From Spiroplasma kunkelii CR2-3x (lineage in GTDB: Bacteria; Bacillota_I; Bacilli_A; Mycoplasmatales; Mycoplasmataceae), in NCBI RefSeq assembly GCF_001274875.1, contig NZ_CP010899.1, positions 558,001-622,000 of the forward strand: a DNA stretch of 64,000 bases, written 5' to 3'. The notes beneath the pieces are model-generated. The model searched no databases and was not told the origin of the DNA. It saw only the letters and a list, made by a program, of their open reading frames with translations. Below are positions 50,856 through 59,110 of this stretch, piece after piece (position 1 is the stretch's first letter; every line of letters begins with the position of its first letter). Both the position numbers and the translations under genes were made by a program.

Positions 50856-51209
50856 TATAAATAATAAATAATATAAATAATAAATATAAATAATAATAAA
50901 AAACATTAAACTATAAATGTATTTTTATTCGAAAAGATCAAAATTAAACCTTCGCTTTTTTTATTTCTTTTCCCCTTCTATATATATAATGAGTAATGTA
51001 AGAATTATTATTTTGACCCTAATTCTTACTTTTTTATTTGACAAAAAAGTTAACTATGTTATTCTAAAACTTAGATTGTAAAAAAAGATTACATCTAGGT
51101 ATTTAAATCATTGTCTATAATTTGGTTGAAAAAATATTTAGATAAAGTCTCTTTTTAATTTGTTTTTATATTTAAATTATTGATAATAATTTAATACTTT
51201 GAAACGTGT
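50856..51209 (+). other. AT-rich region with short AATAAATAATAT repeats
   Basis: 50855-50905 is a mini-repeat of AATAATATAAATAATAAATA units. The remainder holds no gene; a C-rich TTTTCCCCTTCTATATATATA stretch near 50970 is unexplained. Confidence 0.4.
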
Positions 51210-51368
51210 AAAATATTATTTTTCTAAGTATAAAAAAATACAAATAAAAATTTAAAATATTTAGTAGTTTATGAATATCAAGGACGCGGTGCCGTTCATT
51301 TTCATATTATTTTTAATAAATATATTAATAATGATTTTATTTTAAAATGTTGACCTACAGTACAGGTT
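51210..51368 (+). pseudogene. Plectrovirus Rep scrap with HUH motif
   Basis: About 40 residues in frame: LKYLVVYEYQGRGAVHFHIIF, homologous to residues 140-170 of the intact Rep, entering and leaving abruptly; at about 51366 it joins viral intergenic sequence. Confidence 0.7.
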
Positions 51369-51374
51369 GCAAAG

Positions 51375-51426
51375 TGACCTAGGGGCGAAGCCCCTTTTAC
51401 TTGATTAAGTAACACAACAGCAGAAA
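51375..51426 (+). repeat. Plectrovirus intergenic module, left end of complete provirus
   Basis: Hairpin AGGGGC-GAA-GCCCCT followed by TTTACTTGATTAAGTAACACAACAGCAGAAA. Repeated at 58433-58478, which defines the ~7.05-kb unit. Confidence 0.85.
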
Positions 51427-51447
51427 GAAAAAAATAATATAGAGTAA

Positions 51448-51481
51448 ACTAAAAAACTCTGTATATTAAACAGAGTTTTTA
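51448..51481. terminator. Terminator of the reverse cassette
   Basis: AAAAACTCTG-TATATTAAA-CAGAGTTTTT, symmetric with A and T tracts, so it can stop both strands and insulate the cassette from the phage operon of the preceding copy. Confidence 0.8.
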
Positions 51482-51488
51482 AGAAAAA

Positions 51489-51665
51489 TTAACTAATTTT
51501 TAAAATATATCCTTTATCAGTAGCAACAAAAACTACGGTCTTTTCTAAATTACCAATTTTTTCGTTAGTTGTGGTAATAGAAACTATTTTTCCATATGTT
51601 TCTTCATTTATTTTTCCTAAATTTTTTATACTTTTTATTCCACTTGGTTTATTAACTAATGGCAT
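51489..51665 (-). CDS. Cassette protein of unknown function (58 aa)
   Basis: MPLVNKPSGIKSIKNLGKIN then a beta-rich stretch (GKIVSITTTNEKIG, TVVFVATDKGYILKIS). Small, basic, probably a single beta-barrel or sheet domain. TTGGAGGAATTATT before the ATG is a strong ribosome-binding site. It is the only gene of the complete provirus on the reverse strand. No family recognised; possibilities are a repressor, superinfection immunity or other cargo. Confidence 0.6.
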   Translation of the reverse strand: MPLVNKPSGIKSIKNLGKINEETYGKIVSITTTNEKIGNLEKTVVFVATDKGYILKIS

Positions 51666-51685
51666 AATAATTCCTCCAATTCTAT

Positions 51686-51697
51686 GATTAATTAATC
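51686..51697. promoter_or_regulatory. 12-bp palindrome in the cassette promoter region
   Basis: GATTAATTAATC, perfect, between the cassette gene's RBS and its presumed -10 (TATAAA on the minus strand near 51703-51708). A possible operator. Confidence 0.4.
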
Positions 51698-51750
51698 TTA
51701 ATAATTTTATAATTTATGAAAATGAAAAAAAATCAAGAAAAATAAAAAAA

Positions 51751-51779
51751 TTGACAATGTGAAAAATTAAAAATATAAT
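51751..51779 (+). promoter_or_regulatory. rep promoter P1
   Basis: TTGACA (51751-51756), 17 bp, TATAAT (51774-51779): full consensus. Confidence 0.8.
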
Positions 51780-51792
51780 TTAAATTAGAATT

Positions 51793-51883
51793 AAAAAACA
51801 TTTATTAAAATGTTTAATGTATTCAAACCAAAATAAATGGTTTCTATCCACGAAACTTTAAATATAGGTAAATGTTTTTTTAT
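51793..51883 (+). promoter_or_regulatory. Switch-like leader RNA upstream of rep (copy 1)
   Basis: AAAAAACATTTA (5') can pair with TAAATGTTTTTTT (3', T tract). Inside, AAACCA (51825-51830) pairs with TGGTTT (51838-51843), while the same GTTTC (51840-51844) can instead pair with GAAAC (51852-51856) around the loop TATCCAC. The two hairpins exclude each other. Ends about 25 nt before the rep start, behind promoter P1. Confidence 0.7.
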
Positions 51884-51909
51884 TTTTGTTTTAGAAAGGA
51901 AATAAAAAA

Positions 51910-52920
51910 ATGAATGTAAATGTAAATGCATATAATCGTTTAACAGGGGAAAATTTATATAAACCCTATATAAACCCAGAATGTTATATTAATGAAAAAT
52001 ATTATGTTAAAAAAGTATATTATGGTTCTTATATTAAAACAGTTGTTTTGCCGTTAGAATGTATTAATAATTTTGGTAAAGGAAATCCAACTGGTATTAA
52101 AAATAATGGTAAAAATGAAACTAAATTACTAAATAGTCGTGTTCGTTCACAGAGAAATTGTATTCAAAAAGCAATCCATAACTTTAATAGTTGTCAAAAT
52201 TTAGGTTTTACTACTTTAACTTATGCTGAAAATTTACAAGATGTTAAAAAAGCAAATTATCAATTTAAATTGTTTATTCAAAAAATAAAGTATCATTTTT
52301 CTAAATACAAAAAAAATAAATATGAAAATTTAAAATATTTAGTTGCTTATGAGTATCAAAAACGCGGAGCAGTCCATTTTCATATTATATTTAGTGAATA
52401 TATTCCTAATAAATTAATAAGAAAATATTGGCCTTATGGATATAATAAAAATTTACCAGTTGAAACTGGTACTAATGAATTTGTTAGTAAATATGTTGCT
52501 AAATATGTTGTAAAATCATATAGTCAAGAAAAATCAAAAAATATTTATGATTTAAACATTAAAGCATATCGTTTTAGTGCAAATTGTACTGACCCAGTTG
52601 TTAAAGTTGGTGTTATTGAAATGACAAAAGAAGAATTAAAAATGGCATTGTGTGGTGTAAAACATTTTTATATGTTTGCTGATAAACAAAAAAAGCATAT
52701 GTTAGGTATTAGTATTGATAGTGATTGACATAGTGATTATTTTTGACAAATGGAAGAATATATCCCATATGATAAAAAAATATTTCGATTTTTTCATAAA
52801 ATAACTGATTTAGATAGATATATAACGCGGAAAAAATATGATAAATACCTTAATTTAGGTAAACAAAGGTACATTAAAAAAAGTACCTTCCAAATGGAAA
52901 GTACTAATCGTGCAGTATAG
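51910..52920 (+). CDS. Plectrovirus HUH rolling-circle replication initiator (Rep), intact
   Basis: 336 residues. Motif I-like GFTTLTYAEN, HUH motif RGAVHFHIIFSEYI (two His of the metal site), and Tyr helix FVSKYVAKYVVKSY, with one or two Tyr as nicking residues. TGA at 52727 and 52745 are Trp. GAAAGGAAA precedes the ATG. Expected to nick the viral origin and drive ssDNA synthesis. Decayed relatives lie at 8616, 51210, 58649, 60701 and 62846. A small hairpin (AAGGTAC/GTACCTT) overlaps the 3' end. Confidence 0.88.
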
Positions 52921-53313
52921 ACTATCCACAACCTATACCACATAATTAATTAAAACAAAAAAAAAAAAAAAAACAAGTTGGGAATGTAAATTTATAAATA
53001 AATTTATTTTTGCTTTGAAATATGTAGTAGTTGACATATTCATTTTGTTATGTAAAATTAAATTAGAATATTATATATAACATTTAGTTATATTTAAGTA
53101 TTCAAACCAAAATAAATGGTTTCTATCCACGAAACTTTAAATATAGGTAAATGTTTTTATTTTGCATTTATATTTACATTCATTTTTTAATAGAATATTT
53201 TTTTAATAAGTTTAATTATTGTTAATTTATTTTTAGCATTTATAATTATTTAAAGTTTTAAACTATATGAAACCTTTATTTACTTAATTAAGTGAAGAAA
53301 GGAGTACTTTATT
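52921..53313 (+). promoter_or_regulatory. Intergenic region between rep and ssDNA-binding gene
   Basis: Contains a 17-A tract (52957-52973; 15 A in the copy at 61742 and 7 in the minus remnant), a promoter TTGACA/16/TAAAAT (53031-53058), the second leader RNA copy (53079-53158) and a long untranslated stretch up to GAAAGGAG. No gene seen. Confidence 0.6.
53079..53158 (+). promoter_or_regulatory. Switch-like leader RNA upstream of ssDNA-binding gene (copy 2)
   Basis: From ATTCAAACCAAAATAAATGG to AAATGTTTT the core is identical to copy 1, including the loop TATCCAC; the flanking sequence differs. So rep and the ssDNA-binding gene share the same control element in one genome. Confidence 0.7.
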
Positions 53314-53691
53314 ATGTATAAAGTATTATTAGCTCAAATTGATTTTAACCATCAAATGGATAGTAAAGAAAAAGATGGTGAAAAAAATGATAATAAAGGT
53401 TTATTTTTTGATATCTTTACCTTTATGCAACTTGATGAAGATGATATGCCAATGCCAGACGAATATATAATTTCGTGGGTTTGAAAAGAAAGTAAATTGG
53501 CTAATGAATTACCAGAAATGAAAAAAGGTAATTATTATTTAATTGATATTAAATTTCCGGTTGTCACTGATAGAAAAACGGGAAGAAAATATAACAAAGT
53601 TAGCGTTGTTAAAGTTGTTCCATACAATAAACAACAAGATTTTATTAATAAATATTCTAATAATTCAGCAATATCAGAAAGCAATAGTTAG
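53314..53691 (+). CDS. Putative plectrovirus ssDNA-binding protein
   Basis: 125 residues: compact N-terminal domain rich in aromatic and acidic residues, Lys-rich beta segments (TDRKTGRKYNKVSVVKVV) and a conserved tail (FINKYSNNSAISESNS) repeated in the copies at 7865 and 62079. Position right after rep and a dedicated leader fits the gene V-type role of coating ssDNA. No direct family match by eye. Confidence 0.55.
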
Positions 53692-53692
53692 T

Positions 53693-53830
53693 ATGCAACA
53701 ACAGTTATGTATGGTTTGTATTAATGATACTGTTTGAGAAAATGGGTCTCGTTATTGTTGAAATTGTGTTAATGAAAATGTTGCTTTAATTAATAATTAT
53801 TATTCTAGGTTAGATTATGACAAAAAATAA
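53693..53830 (+). CDS. Small plectrovirus zinc-ribbon protein (45 aa)
   Basis: CMVC and CWNC pairs 16 residues apart, then an NNYYSRLD end. Three near-identical copies in the window. Confidence 0.7.
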
Positions 53831-53933
53831 AAATAAATTAATTGCTAAATTAGAGGAATTAATGTTAAGGTCATATCCAGTTTCATCAAATGAAATTAAT
53901 AATGAACATTGAGCAATAGTAAAGAAAAATTAA
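53817..53933 (+). CDS. Small basic plectrovirus protein (38 aa)
   Basis: MTKNKNKLIAKLEELMLRSY, overlapping the end of the zinc-ribbon gene. In the copy at 62520 a different basic peptide occupies this position. Confidence 0.45.
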
Positions 53934-53934
53934 T

Positions 53935-54051
53935 ATGAAAAAGAATAAAAATAAATTAAATATTAATTGAGATTGAATTATTTTTATAGTTTTTTGTTTG
54001 TTATTAGTTGTTTGGTTTATATTGTTTTTTGTTTATGTTGGAGTTTTTTAA
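53935..54051 (+). CDS. Small plectrovirus membrane protein (38 aa)
   Basis: KKNKNKLNINWDWIIFIVF then one helix; its stop overlaps the next start by one base. Copies at 7739 and 62621. Confidence 0.6.
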
Positions 54052-54278
54052 TGAAAAAACAAACTAAATTATATAAACAGCGATTAGAATATTTAGTTAA
54101 TGTTATACATCAATGTTTATCTATTAAAATACCATTATTTATGTTAAGAAAAGCAATTAAATTGTATCTTAATCATAATGTTATTGATATTGGTGTTATG
54201 GAAGAACAACATTTTAAATTATTAGTGGAGCAAGTCAAAAATTATATGTTAAATATAGAAAGTAAAGGTGATAATTAA
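54051..54278 (+). CDS. Small basic soluble plectrovirus protein (75 aa)
   Basis: MKKQTKLYKQRLEYLVNVIH and onwards; helical, basic, with an acidic end. Stop overlaps the next ATG. Broken copy in the minus remnant. Function unknown. Confidence 0.6.
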   Translation: MKKQTKLYKQRLEYLVNVIHQCLSIKIPLFMLRKAIKLYLNHNVIDIGVMEEQHFKLLVEQVKNYMLNIESKGDN

Positions 54279-54469
54279 TGACCGTAACGACTGTTTTTGC
54301 AACAATTATTTTAGTAATTGCAATGTTAATGTTATTAGTTTTTTTAACAGTTAATACAATATTTAGATTTAAAAATAAATATTTAATTTGCCCGCATTGT
54401 TCTAAAAAAGTAGAATTTAAAGAATGGGGAAAACGAAAAATTAAAAAAGCAGATAAGTCTGTTGAATAA
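54278..54469 (+). CDS. Plectrovirus membrane protein with zinc CPHC motif (63 aa)
   Basis: One N-terminal helix, then LICPHCSKKVEFKEWGKRK: half a zinc ribbon and a basic tail on the cytoplasmic side. Immediately upstream of the coat region. Confidence 0.6.
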   Translation: MTVTTVFATIILVIAMLMLLVFLTVNTIFRFKNKYLICPHCSKKVEFKEWGKRKIKKADKSVE

Positions 54470-54487
54470 GTTAATATCAATCAAATA

Positions 54488-54566
54488 CCTTCGCAAGTAT
54501 AAAAATTGATTTTAGTTTTTAATGTTAATTACTAAAATCAAGGTTAGAGTATGCGAAGGTTTTATT
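54488..54566. repeat. Nested double hairpin upstream of coat gene
   Basis: Outer stem ACCTTCGCA/TGCGAAGGT, inner stem TGATTTTAGT/ACTAAAATCA with an AT loop: about 65 nt in all. The right half of the inner stem and following bases (AATTACTAAAATCAAGGTTAGAGT) recur inverted at 54818-54847, downstream of the coat gene. Candidate packaging signal, terminator or coat-expression switch. Confidence 0.75.
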
Positions 54567-54601
54567 ATTAAATAGAAAGTGTTTTAAGTGAGGTGTTATT
54601 G

Positions 54602-54805
54602 ATGAATGTAAATTTTTTAGCGGGTGACGCTGATGTTATTAAGCAAATAGGCGATTTTGCTGCTATTCTTGCTGATTGAGCGATTACATTTACTAACTGA
54701 TTTATTACTTTTTTAGGGTCACATATGTTATTAATTATTCCGTTAGTTTTAATGTTTGTGGTTTTAGGAATTGAAACAATCAGAAAGTTAATCCACGGTT
54801 ATTAA
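54602..54805 (+). CDS. Plectrovirus major coat protein-like (67 aa)
   Basis: Amphipathic N-terminal half (DADVIKQIGDFAAILADWAI) and hydrophobic C-terminal helix ending ETIRKLIHGY. AGTGAGGTGTT precedes the ATG. Same topology as the coat-type at 3737 but different sequence; near-identical helix in the minus remnant at 6772. Flanked by inverted repeats. Confidence 0.65.
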
Positions 54806-54817
54806 TATTTAATAATA

Positions 54818-54847
54818 AACTCTAATCTTGATTTTAGTAATTAACAT
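54818..54847. repeat. Inverted repeat arm downstream of coat gene
   Basis: ACTCTAATCTTGATTTTAGTAATTAACATT is the reverse complement (one mismatch) of 54517-54546. Confidence 0.8.
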
Positions 54848-54867
54848 TTAGGAAAGGAATAAGAAAA

Positions 54868-55026
54868 ATGCGAAGTGTGTGAGATTTATATTATGAATTT
54901 ATGACAATTATTTTTGGAGTTAATCATCCTCCTATTTTAGATATTGTTATATTTGTTGTATTTTTAATACTTGTTTTTGGAATGTTATTTTTAATTTTGA
55001 GTTGTATTTTTAGGTGAATAAAATAA
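54868..55026 (+). CDS. Small plectrovirus membrane protein (52 aa)
   Basis: MRSVWDLYYEFMTIIFGVNH then PP and a helix. Counterparts 4815 and 6598. Stop overlaps the next ATG. Confidence 0.6.
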
Positions 55027-55235
55027 TGGACTGAAATACTTTTTTGCAACGAATATATCAAGGACTTTTGCAGATTTTTTATTTTATTCCAAAAACTAAA
55101 ATTGATAACTTTGTTGGTGGTTCTATTGATAATACTACTTATGCAGTGATTATGATAGGTGTTTGATTAGTAGTATTTTTCTTAATTTGATTATCAATAT
55201 TTATTTTATATAAAACAATTAGATTGGTGGTGTAG
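55026..55235 (+). CDS. Small plectrovirus membrane protein (69 aa)
   Basis: MDWNTFLQRIYQGLLQIFYF then a polar loop and one helix. Counterparts 5051 and 6385. Confidence 0.6.
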
Positions 55236-55239
55236 ATAT

Positions 55240-56241
55240 ATGTTTAAAAATTATTTTAATTTATTTAGAAGACAAAAAAATATTAAAGTTTCTTATTGAT
55301 ATGTAAATTGATTTATGGCAAATATTTTGTTCTATTTTTTTATTGTTTGTTTTAATTTACAGTTTATATATTTTAGTTCTACATCAGTTATAGATATTAT
55401 TCTTTTTATTTTTTTAGTAATTTTTAATATTATTTTCTTTTGGTCTTTTTTTAGTAATCTTTTCCAAACACGGAAATTAATTAAAATTGTTAAAAGTAGT
55501 CCAATATCAATTATTAATGGTGCTTTGGGTACTGGTAAAACTTTATTGATGACTTATTTATCGCAAATTGCTAAGTTTGATAATGTTTATTCTAATTATT
55601 TTATTAATGATGAAAAAATTGGAGTTTTAGGTTTAAACCATTTGGATTTTAAAAATAAAAATTATAAGATACCACCAAACGATAGTTTAATTTTATTTGA
55701 TGAAATATTTTTATATATGAATGGTGCTAAACCAGAAGAAAATAATAAAAAGTTTAATGGTTTAATTCCATATTTTTTATTATGTCGTCAATTTGATAAT
55801 AATATTATTTTTGCTGGACAACGAATTAATCAAAATTGATTTGAATATAGAGAAATTACTAATATGATTATTGTTCCTATGCAATGTATTAAACCAAGTA
55901 TATTTTTTCCTTATTTTAAAATGAAAATAGGTTTTTTTGATGATTTAGATGATTATTTAGTATGAAAAACAGAAACAGTTAAACGAACAGCAAACGGTAA
56001 AAGAGTTCGCAAAAAATCTAATAAAGATATTGGTATTAATTTTGTTAAGATAACAATCCCTTTATCTATTGCAATGCAATATGATAGTAAATATTTAAAA
56101 TTTGTACGTGATTTAAAAAATGATAAAGTACCAAGTTATATTAAACAAAATTGACCTAGTATTGTTAAAAAAGATATTACGCTTAATGAATTAAGAGAGA
56201 TGGGTATGGAACATTTATTAAAAAATTTGGGGGAGTTATAA
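55240..56241 (+). CDS. Zot-like assembly ATPase
   Basis: 333 residues: two N-terminal membrane helices, Walker A GALGTGKTLLM, Walker B SLILFDEIF, sensor-like FAGQRINQN, and a ~100-residue C-terminal region (WKTETVKRTANGKR). The family provides the energy for filamentous-phage extrusion through the membrane (pI/Zot). Intact here; truncated copies at 5169, 5577 (inverted) and 59050. Confidence 0.85.
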
Positions 56242-56244
56242 ATA

Positions 56245-56664
56245 ATGATTAATTTATTTGCTAATGATGTATGAAATGGTGCTATTAATACCATAGTTGA
56301 TATTTTTATGAAAATAATGGACTGAATGTGAACATTAAAATTGCCGGGTACAAATATTCCTTTATTTGTAATTTGAGTAATTGGTGGTGTTATAAATGTT
56401 GTTTTATTATTAGTTAATAGTTCTCGTGGTTTAAGTTCAGTTTCTCGTGCAAGTTTAGAAGCAAGTTCTAGTGTAGCAAGAGGCGTTAAGGGCAGTGTGT
56501 CGTTTGTTTTTCAAACTGGTCGTGGTATGCAAAAACATTTTAAAGACCGTAAACAATTTAAAAATAATCGTAATAAACAACAGTTATCAAGTCTAGCAAA
56601 ACAAGCAAAAACAAGAGAACAAGGTTTTAAAAGAGTACATACAACTCAAAGAATAAAAAAATAA
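56245..56664 (+). CDS. Plectrovirus membrane protein (139 aa)
   Basis: Short N-terminal amphipathic segment, one strong membrane helix (PLFVIWVIGGVINVVLLLV), then a Ser-rich and strongly basic C-terminal tail. TGA codons encode Trp. A truncated copy begins at 59899. Possible assembly partner of the Zot-like ATPase. Confidence 0.6.
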
Positions 56665-56679
56665 GTTGGGGGTCTATAT

Positions 56680-56916
56680 ATGATTAAGTTAATATTTTTC
56701 TTTGTTATTGGTTTAACTGTTGGGTTTGGTTTTGTTGCTAATATTGTTGTTGCAACAGATTTAGGTTTTTCAACTGTTAAACATTATTTGCAGTCTACTA
56801 ATGATTTTTATAAATTAGTGGCACAGTTATTTATTATTGCGACACATCCTATTTTTCAGTTATATATCGCGTTTGGAATTATTATTATGGGTATTAGAAT
56901 TATTTTTATTGTTTAG
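56680..56916 (+). CDS. Plectrovirus two-helix membrane protein (78 aa)
   Basis: MIKLIFFFVIGLTVGFGFVA start helix, polar middle, second helix at the end. AGTTGGGGGTC precedes the ATG. Confidence 0.6.
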   Translation: MIKLIFFFVIGLTVGFGFVANIVVATDLGFSTVKHYLQSTNDFYKLVAQLFIIATHPIFQLYIAFGIIIMGIRIIFIV

Positions 56917-56928
56917 GGGGTTAAAACA

Positions 56929-58332
56929 ATGCGAAAACGATTATTATATATATTTATTATTTTTTATTTAATATTTGGTTGAATATTTCTTTTTTGTAGT
57001 GTTACAGCTGTAAATTATATTAGTAATGTTTGTAAAGTAGAAACAAGAAATAATGATAGTTTTAGTGATTTAACTTATGCAAAAGCAAATGAATATGATT
57101 TTCAGTCTACTTTAATGCTACGACAAGATTATTTTATGCAAGGTTTAGACCCTAGTAATTATGCATTTAGTTTTGGTGTTGAAACTCCTTTTATTCCAAA
57201 TGTAAGTGCTGATAAAAATGATAGTAATTATTGATTTAATAAAATTAAAAATGTTGCTTGAAGTTATTTATTAAGTTGAAATTCACAAGATATTTCTAAG
57301 GGTTCTTTGGGTAGATTAATAATAGATTATAAAACGCCAAATAAATTGTTAGATATTTTTATTTATAAAAACAATATAAAATATGAATTTACTTTTAATT
57401 GAGAAATTATAGAATATTTATTTATGCCGATTATTGCCAATCAAAGTTATAAACATTTTGATATGAATTATTTAGTTTTAAATTTTAATTATAAAGAATT
57501 GATTAATATGGATATTCTTAAAAAATCTAACAGTAATTATTTTGTTGATAATGTTAAACAAGATTTTTATTCGTTAGATAATTTATTTCTAATTTTGGAT
57601 TATTTTTATTCTAATGTTTTAAGAGTTATATTTGATATTTCTAATTTTAGAGAATGTATTTATTTTACATCTGATAATGGTAATTTAGGTTTTGTCTTTT
57701 TTGTAAAAAATGGTTTTTTATTATATCCAAAATCAATGGTTTTTAATATTTTAAGATTTCCTGATACAGATATTTATTATTTAAAACCACAAGTGCAATT
57801 ATATAATGCTTATACGATAAATAGTACTAATGATTATTTTTCTTATTATTCAAATTGAGATTATAAGACTGATATTTTACCTTCTAATAATGATAAATGA
57901 ACTCAATCAATAAAATTATTAGATATGACAGATAGAACAAAATATCAAGGTTTTAATGTAATTAGATTTAATACAACTAGATTAACAGAGGATAGGTCTA
58001 TTTCAATTAATGGTTTTAATTTTAGTCTTTATAATGCCACTGATTGAAGTGGTGAACTTAATGATGGAAAAATTTGACAATTACCTTATAAAAAAGGTGC
58101 TTGATATCGTTTAGATATTCATATTGAAAATGCGGCAATTTGGATTGTAAATAATTTGCCTGGTATGAAAGAAATTTATAAATTTGTTAATGGAATAGTA
58201 CATGTGTTTAGTAATGTTTCTGAATTGTTTAATAATATTGGTAATTTGTTTGCTTTTGATATTACATTTAAGATTATGTTAAGTTCTATTTTAGTTTTAG
58301 CAATGGTTAACGGACTTTTACGCTATTTTTAG
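56929..58332 (+). CDS. Plectrovirus secreted attachment-type minor coat protein
   Basis: 467 residues: N-terminal signal helix (LLYIFIIFYLIFGWIFLFC), ~390-residue external domain rich in Asn, Tyr and Asp, and a C-terminal membrane anchor (FKIMLSSILVLAMVNGLL) with RYF end. This is the layout of filamentous-phage receptor-binding protein pIII. Many TGA (Trp) codons. Followed by the intergenic hairpins. Decayed C-terminal copy at 5329. Confidence 0.7.
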
Positions 58333-58361
58333 TAGTAGTAAAAATAATGTTGTTGGTAAAA

Positions 58362-58455
58362 AAGTAAGGTGGTGTGGTGGTTTATCCACGCACCACCTTA
58401 CTTAAATAGGGGTAAAAGTCGCGGAGCGACTTAGGGGCAAAGCCCCTTTTACTTG
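58362..58455. repeat. Plectrovirus intergenic hairpin cluster
   Basis: Three stems in a row: AAGTAAGGTGGTG/CACCACCTTACTT (13 bp, 58362-58403), AAGTCGC-GGA-GCGACTT and AGGGGC-AAA-GCCCCT, ending TTTTACTTGATTAAGTAACACAACAG. Likely carries replication origin, packaging and termination functions. Confidence 0.75.
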
Positions 58456-58527
58456 ATTAAGTAACACAACAGCAGAAAACGGAAAAATTGACAATATTAA
58501 AATTAAAAATATAATATAAATTAGAAT

Positions 58528-58619
58528 AAAAAAAACATTTATCCAAATGTTTAATGTATTCAAACCAAAATAAATGGTTTCTCGGGAGGAAACTTTAAAT
58601 ATAAGATAAGTGTTTTTTT
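58528..58619 (+). promoter_or_regulatory. Switch-like leader RNA (copy 3)
   Basis: Same frame (AAACCAAAATAAATGGTTTC...GAAACTTTAAATATA) but the loop is TCGGGAG instead of TATCCAC, and the 3' part reads AAGATAAGTGTTTTTTT. Upstream of a rep start at 58649. Confidence 0.7.
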
Positions 58620-58648
58620 ATTTTTTGTTTTAGAAAGAAAAATAAAAA

Positions 58649-59110
58649 ATGAATGTAAATATAAATGCATACAATCGTTTAACGGGGGAAAATTTATATA
58701 AACCCTATATAAATTCAGAATGTTATATTAATCAAAAATATTATGTTAAAAAAGTATATTATGGTCCATATATTAAAACGGTTGTTTTACCGTTAGAGTG
58801 TATTAATAGTTTTGGAAAAGGAAATTCAACTGGGATTAAAAATACTGGAGAAAATGAAACTAAATTATTAAATAGTCGTGTTCGTTCGCAAGCAAATTGT
58901 ATTCGCAAAGCAATTCATAACTTTAATGGTTGTCAAAATTTAGGTTTTACGACTTTAACTTATGCAGAAAATATGCAAGATGTAAAACAGGCTAATTATC
59001 AATTTAAGTTATTTATTCAAAAAATAAAATATCATTTTTCTAAATATAGATATTATCCTTTTTATTTTTTTAGTAATTTTTGACATTATTTTCTTTTGGT
59101 CTTTTTTTAG
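58649..59110 (+). pseudogene. Rep N-terminal part fused to Zot-like sequence
   Basis: The first ~132 residues match the intact Rep to FIQKIKYHFSKY; then at about 59047 the sequence continues as the Zot-like gene in another frame and soon stops. The junction lies in shared ATAGATATTAT-type sequence. No HUH motif remains. Confidence 0.75.

Larger units (their letters stand above)
51428..51745 (-). mobile_element. Inserted reverse-strand cassette (moron-like)
   Basis: The DNA between CAGCAGAAA and the TTGACA promoter is about 8-10 bp in the copies at 50315 and 58478 but about 315 bp here. It contains, on the minus strand, a promoter, a palindrome, an RBS, a 58-codon gene and a terminator. This is the layout of a phage moron or lysogeny/immunity gene. 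Confidence 0.65.
51384..58436 (+). mobile_element. Complete-looking plectrovirus provirus (~7.05 kb unit)
   Basis: Bounded by direct repeats of about 40 bp (starting at 51384 and 58437). Holds rep, ssDNA-binding type, zinc ribbon, six or more one-helix proteins, coat, Zot-like ATPase, two further membrane genes and a 467-residue secreted attachment-type protein, all open and on one strand. The direct repeats are what tandem copies or a circular genome integrated by homologous recombination would leave. An opposite-strand cassette lies at its 5' end. Confidence 0.85.
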
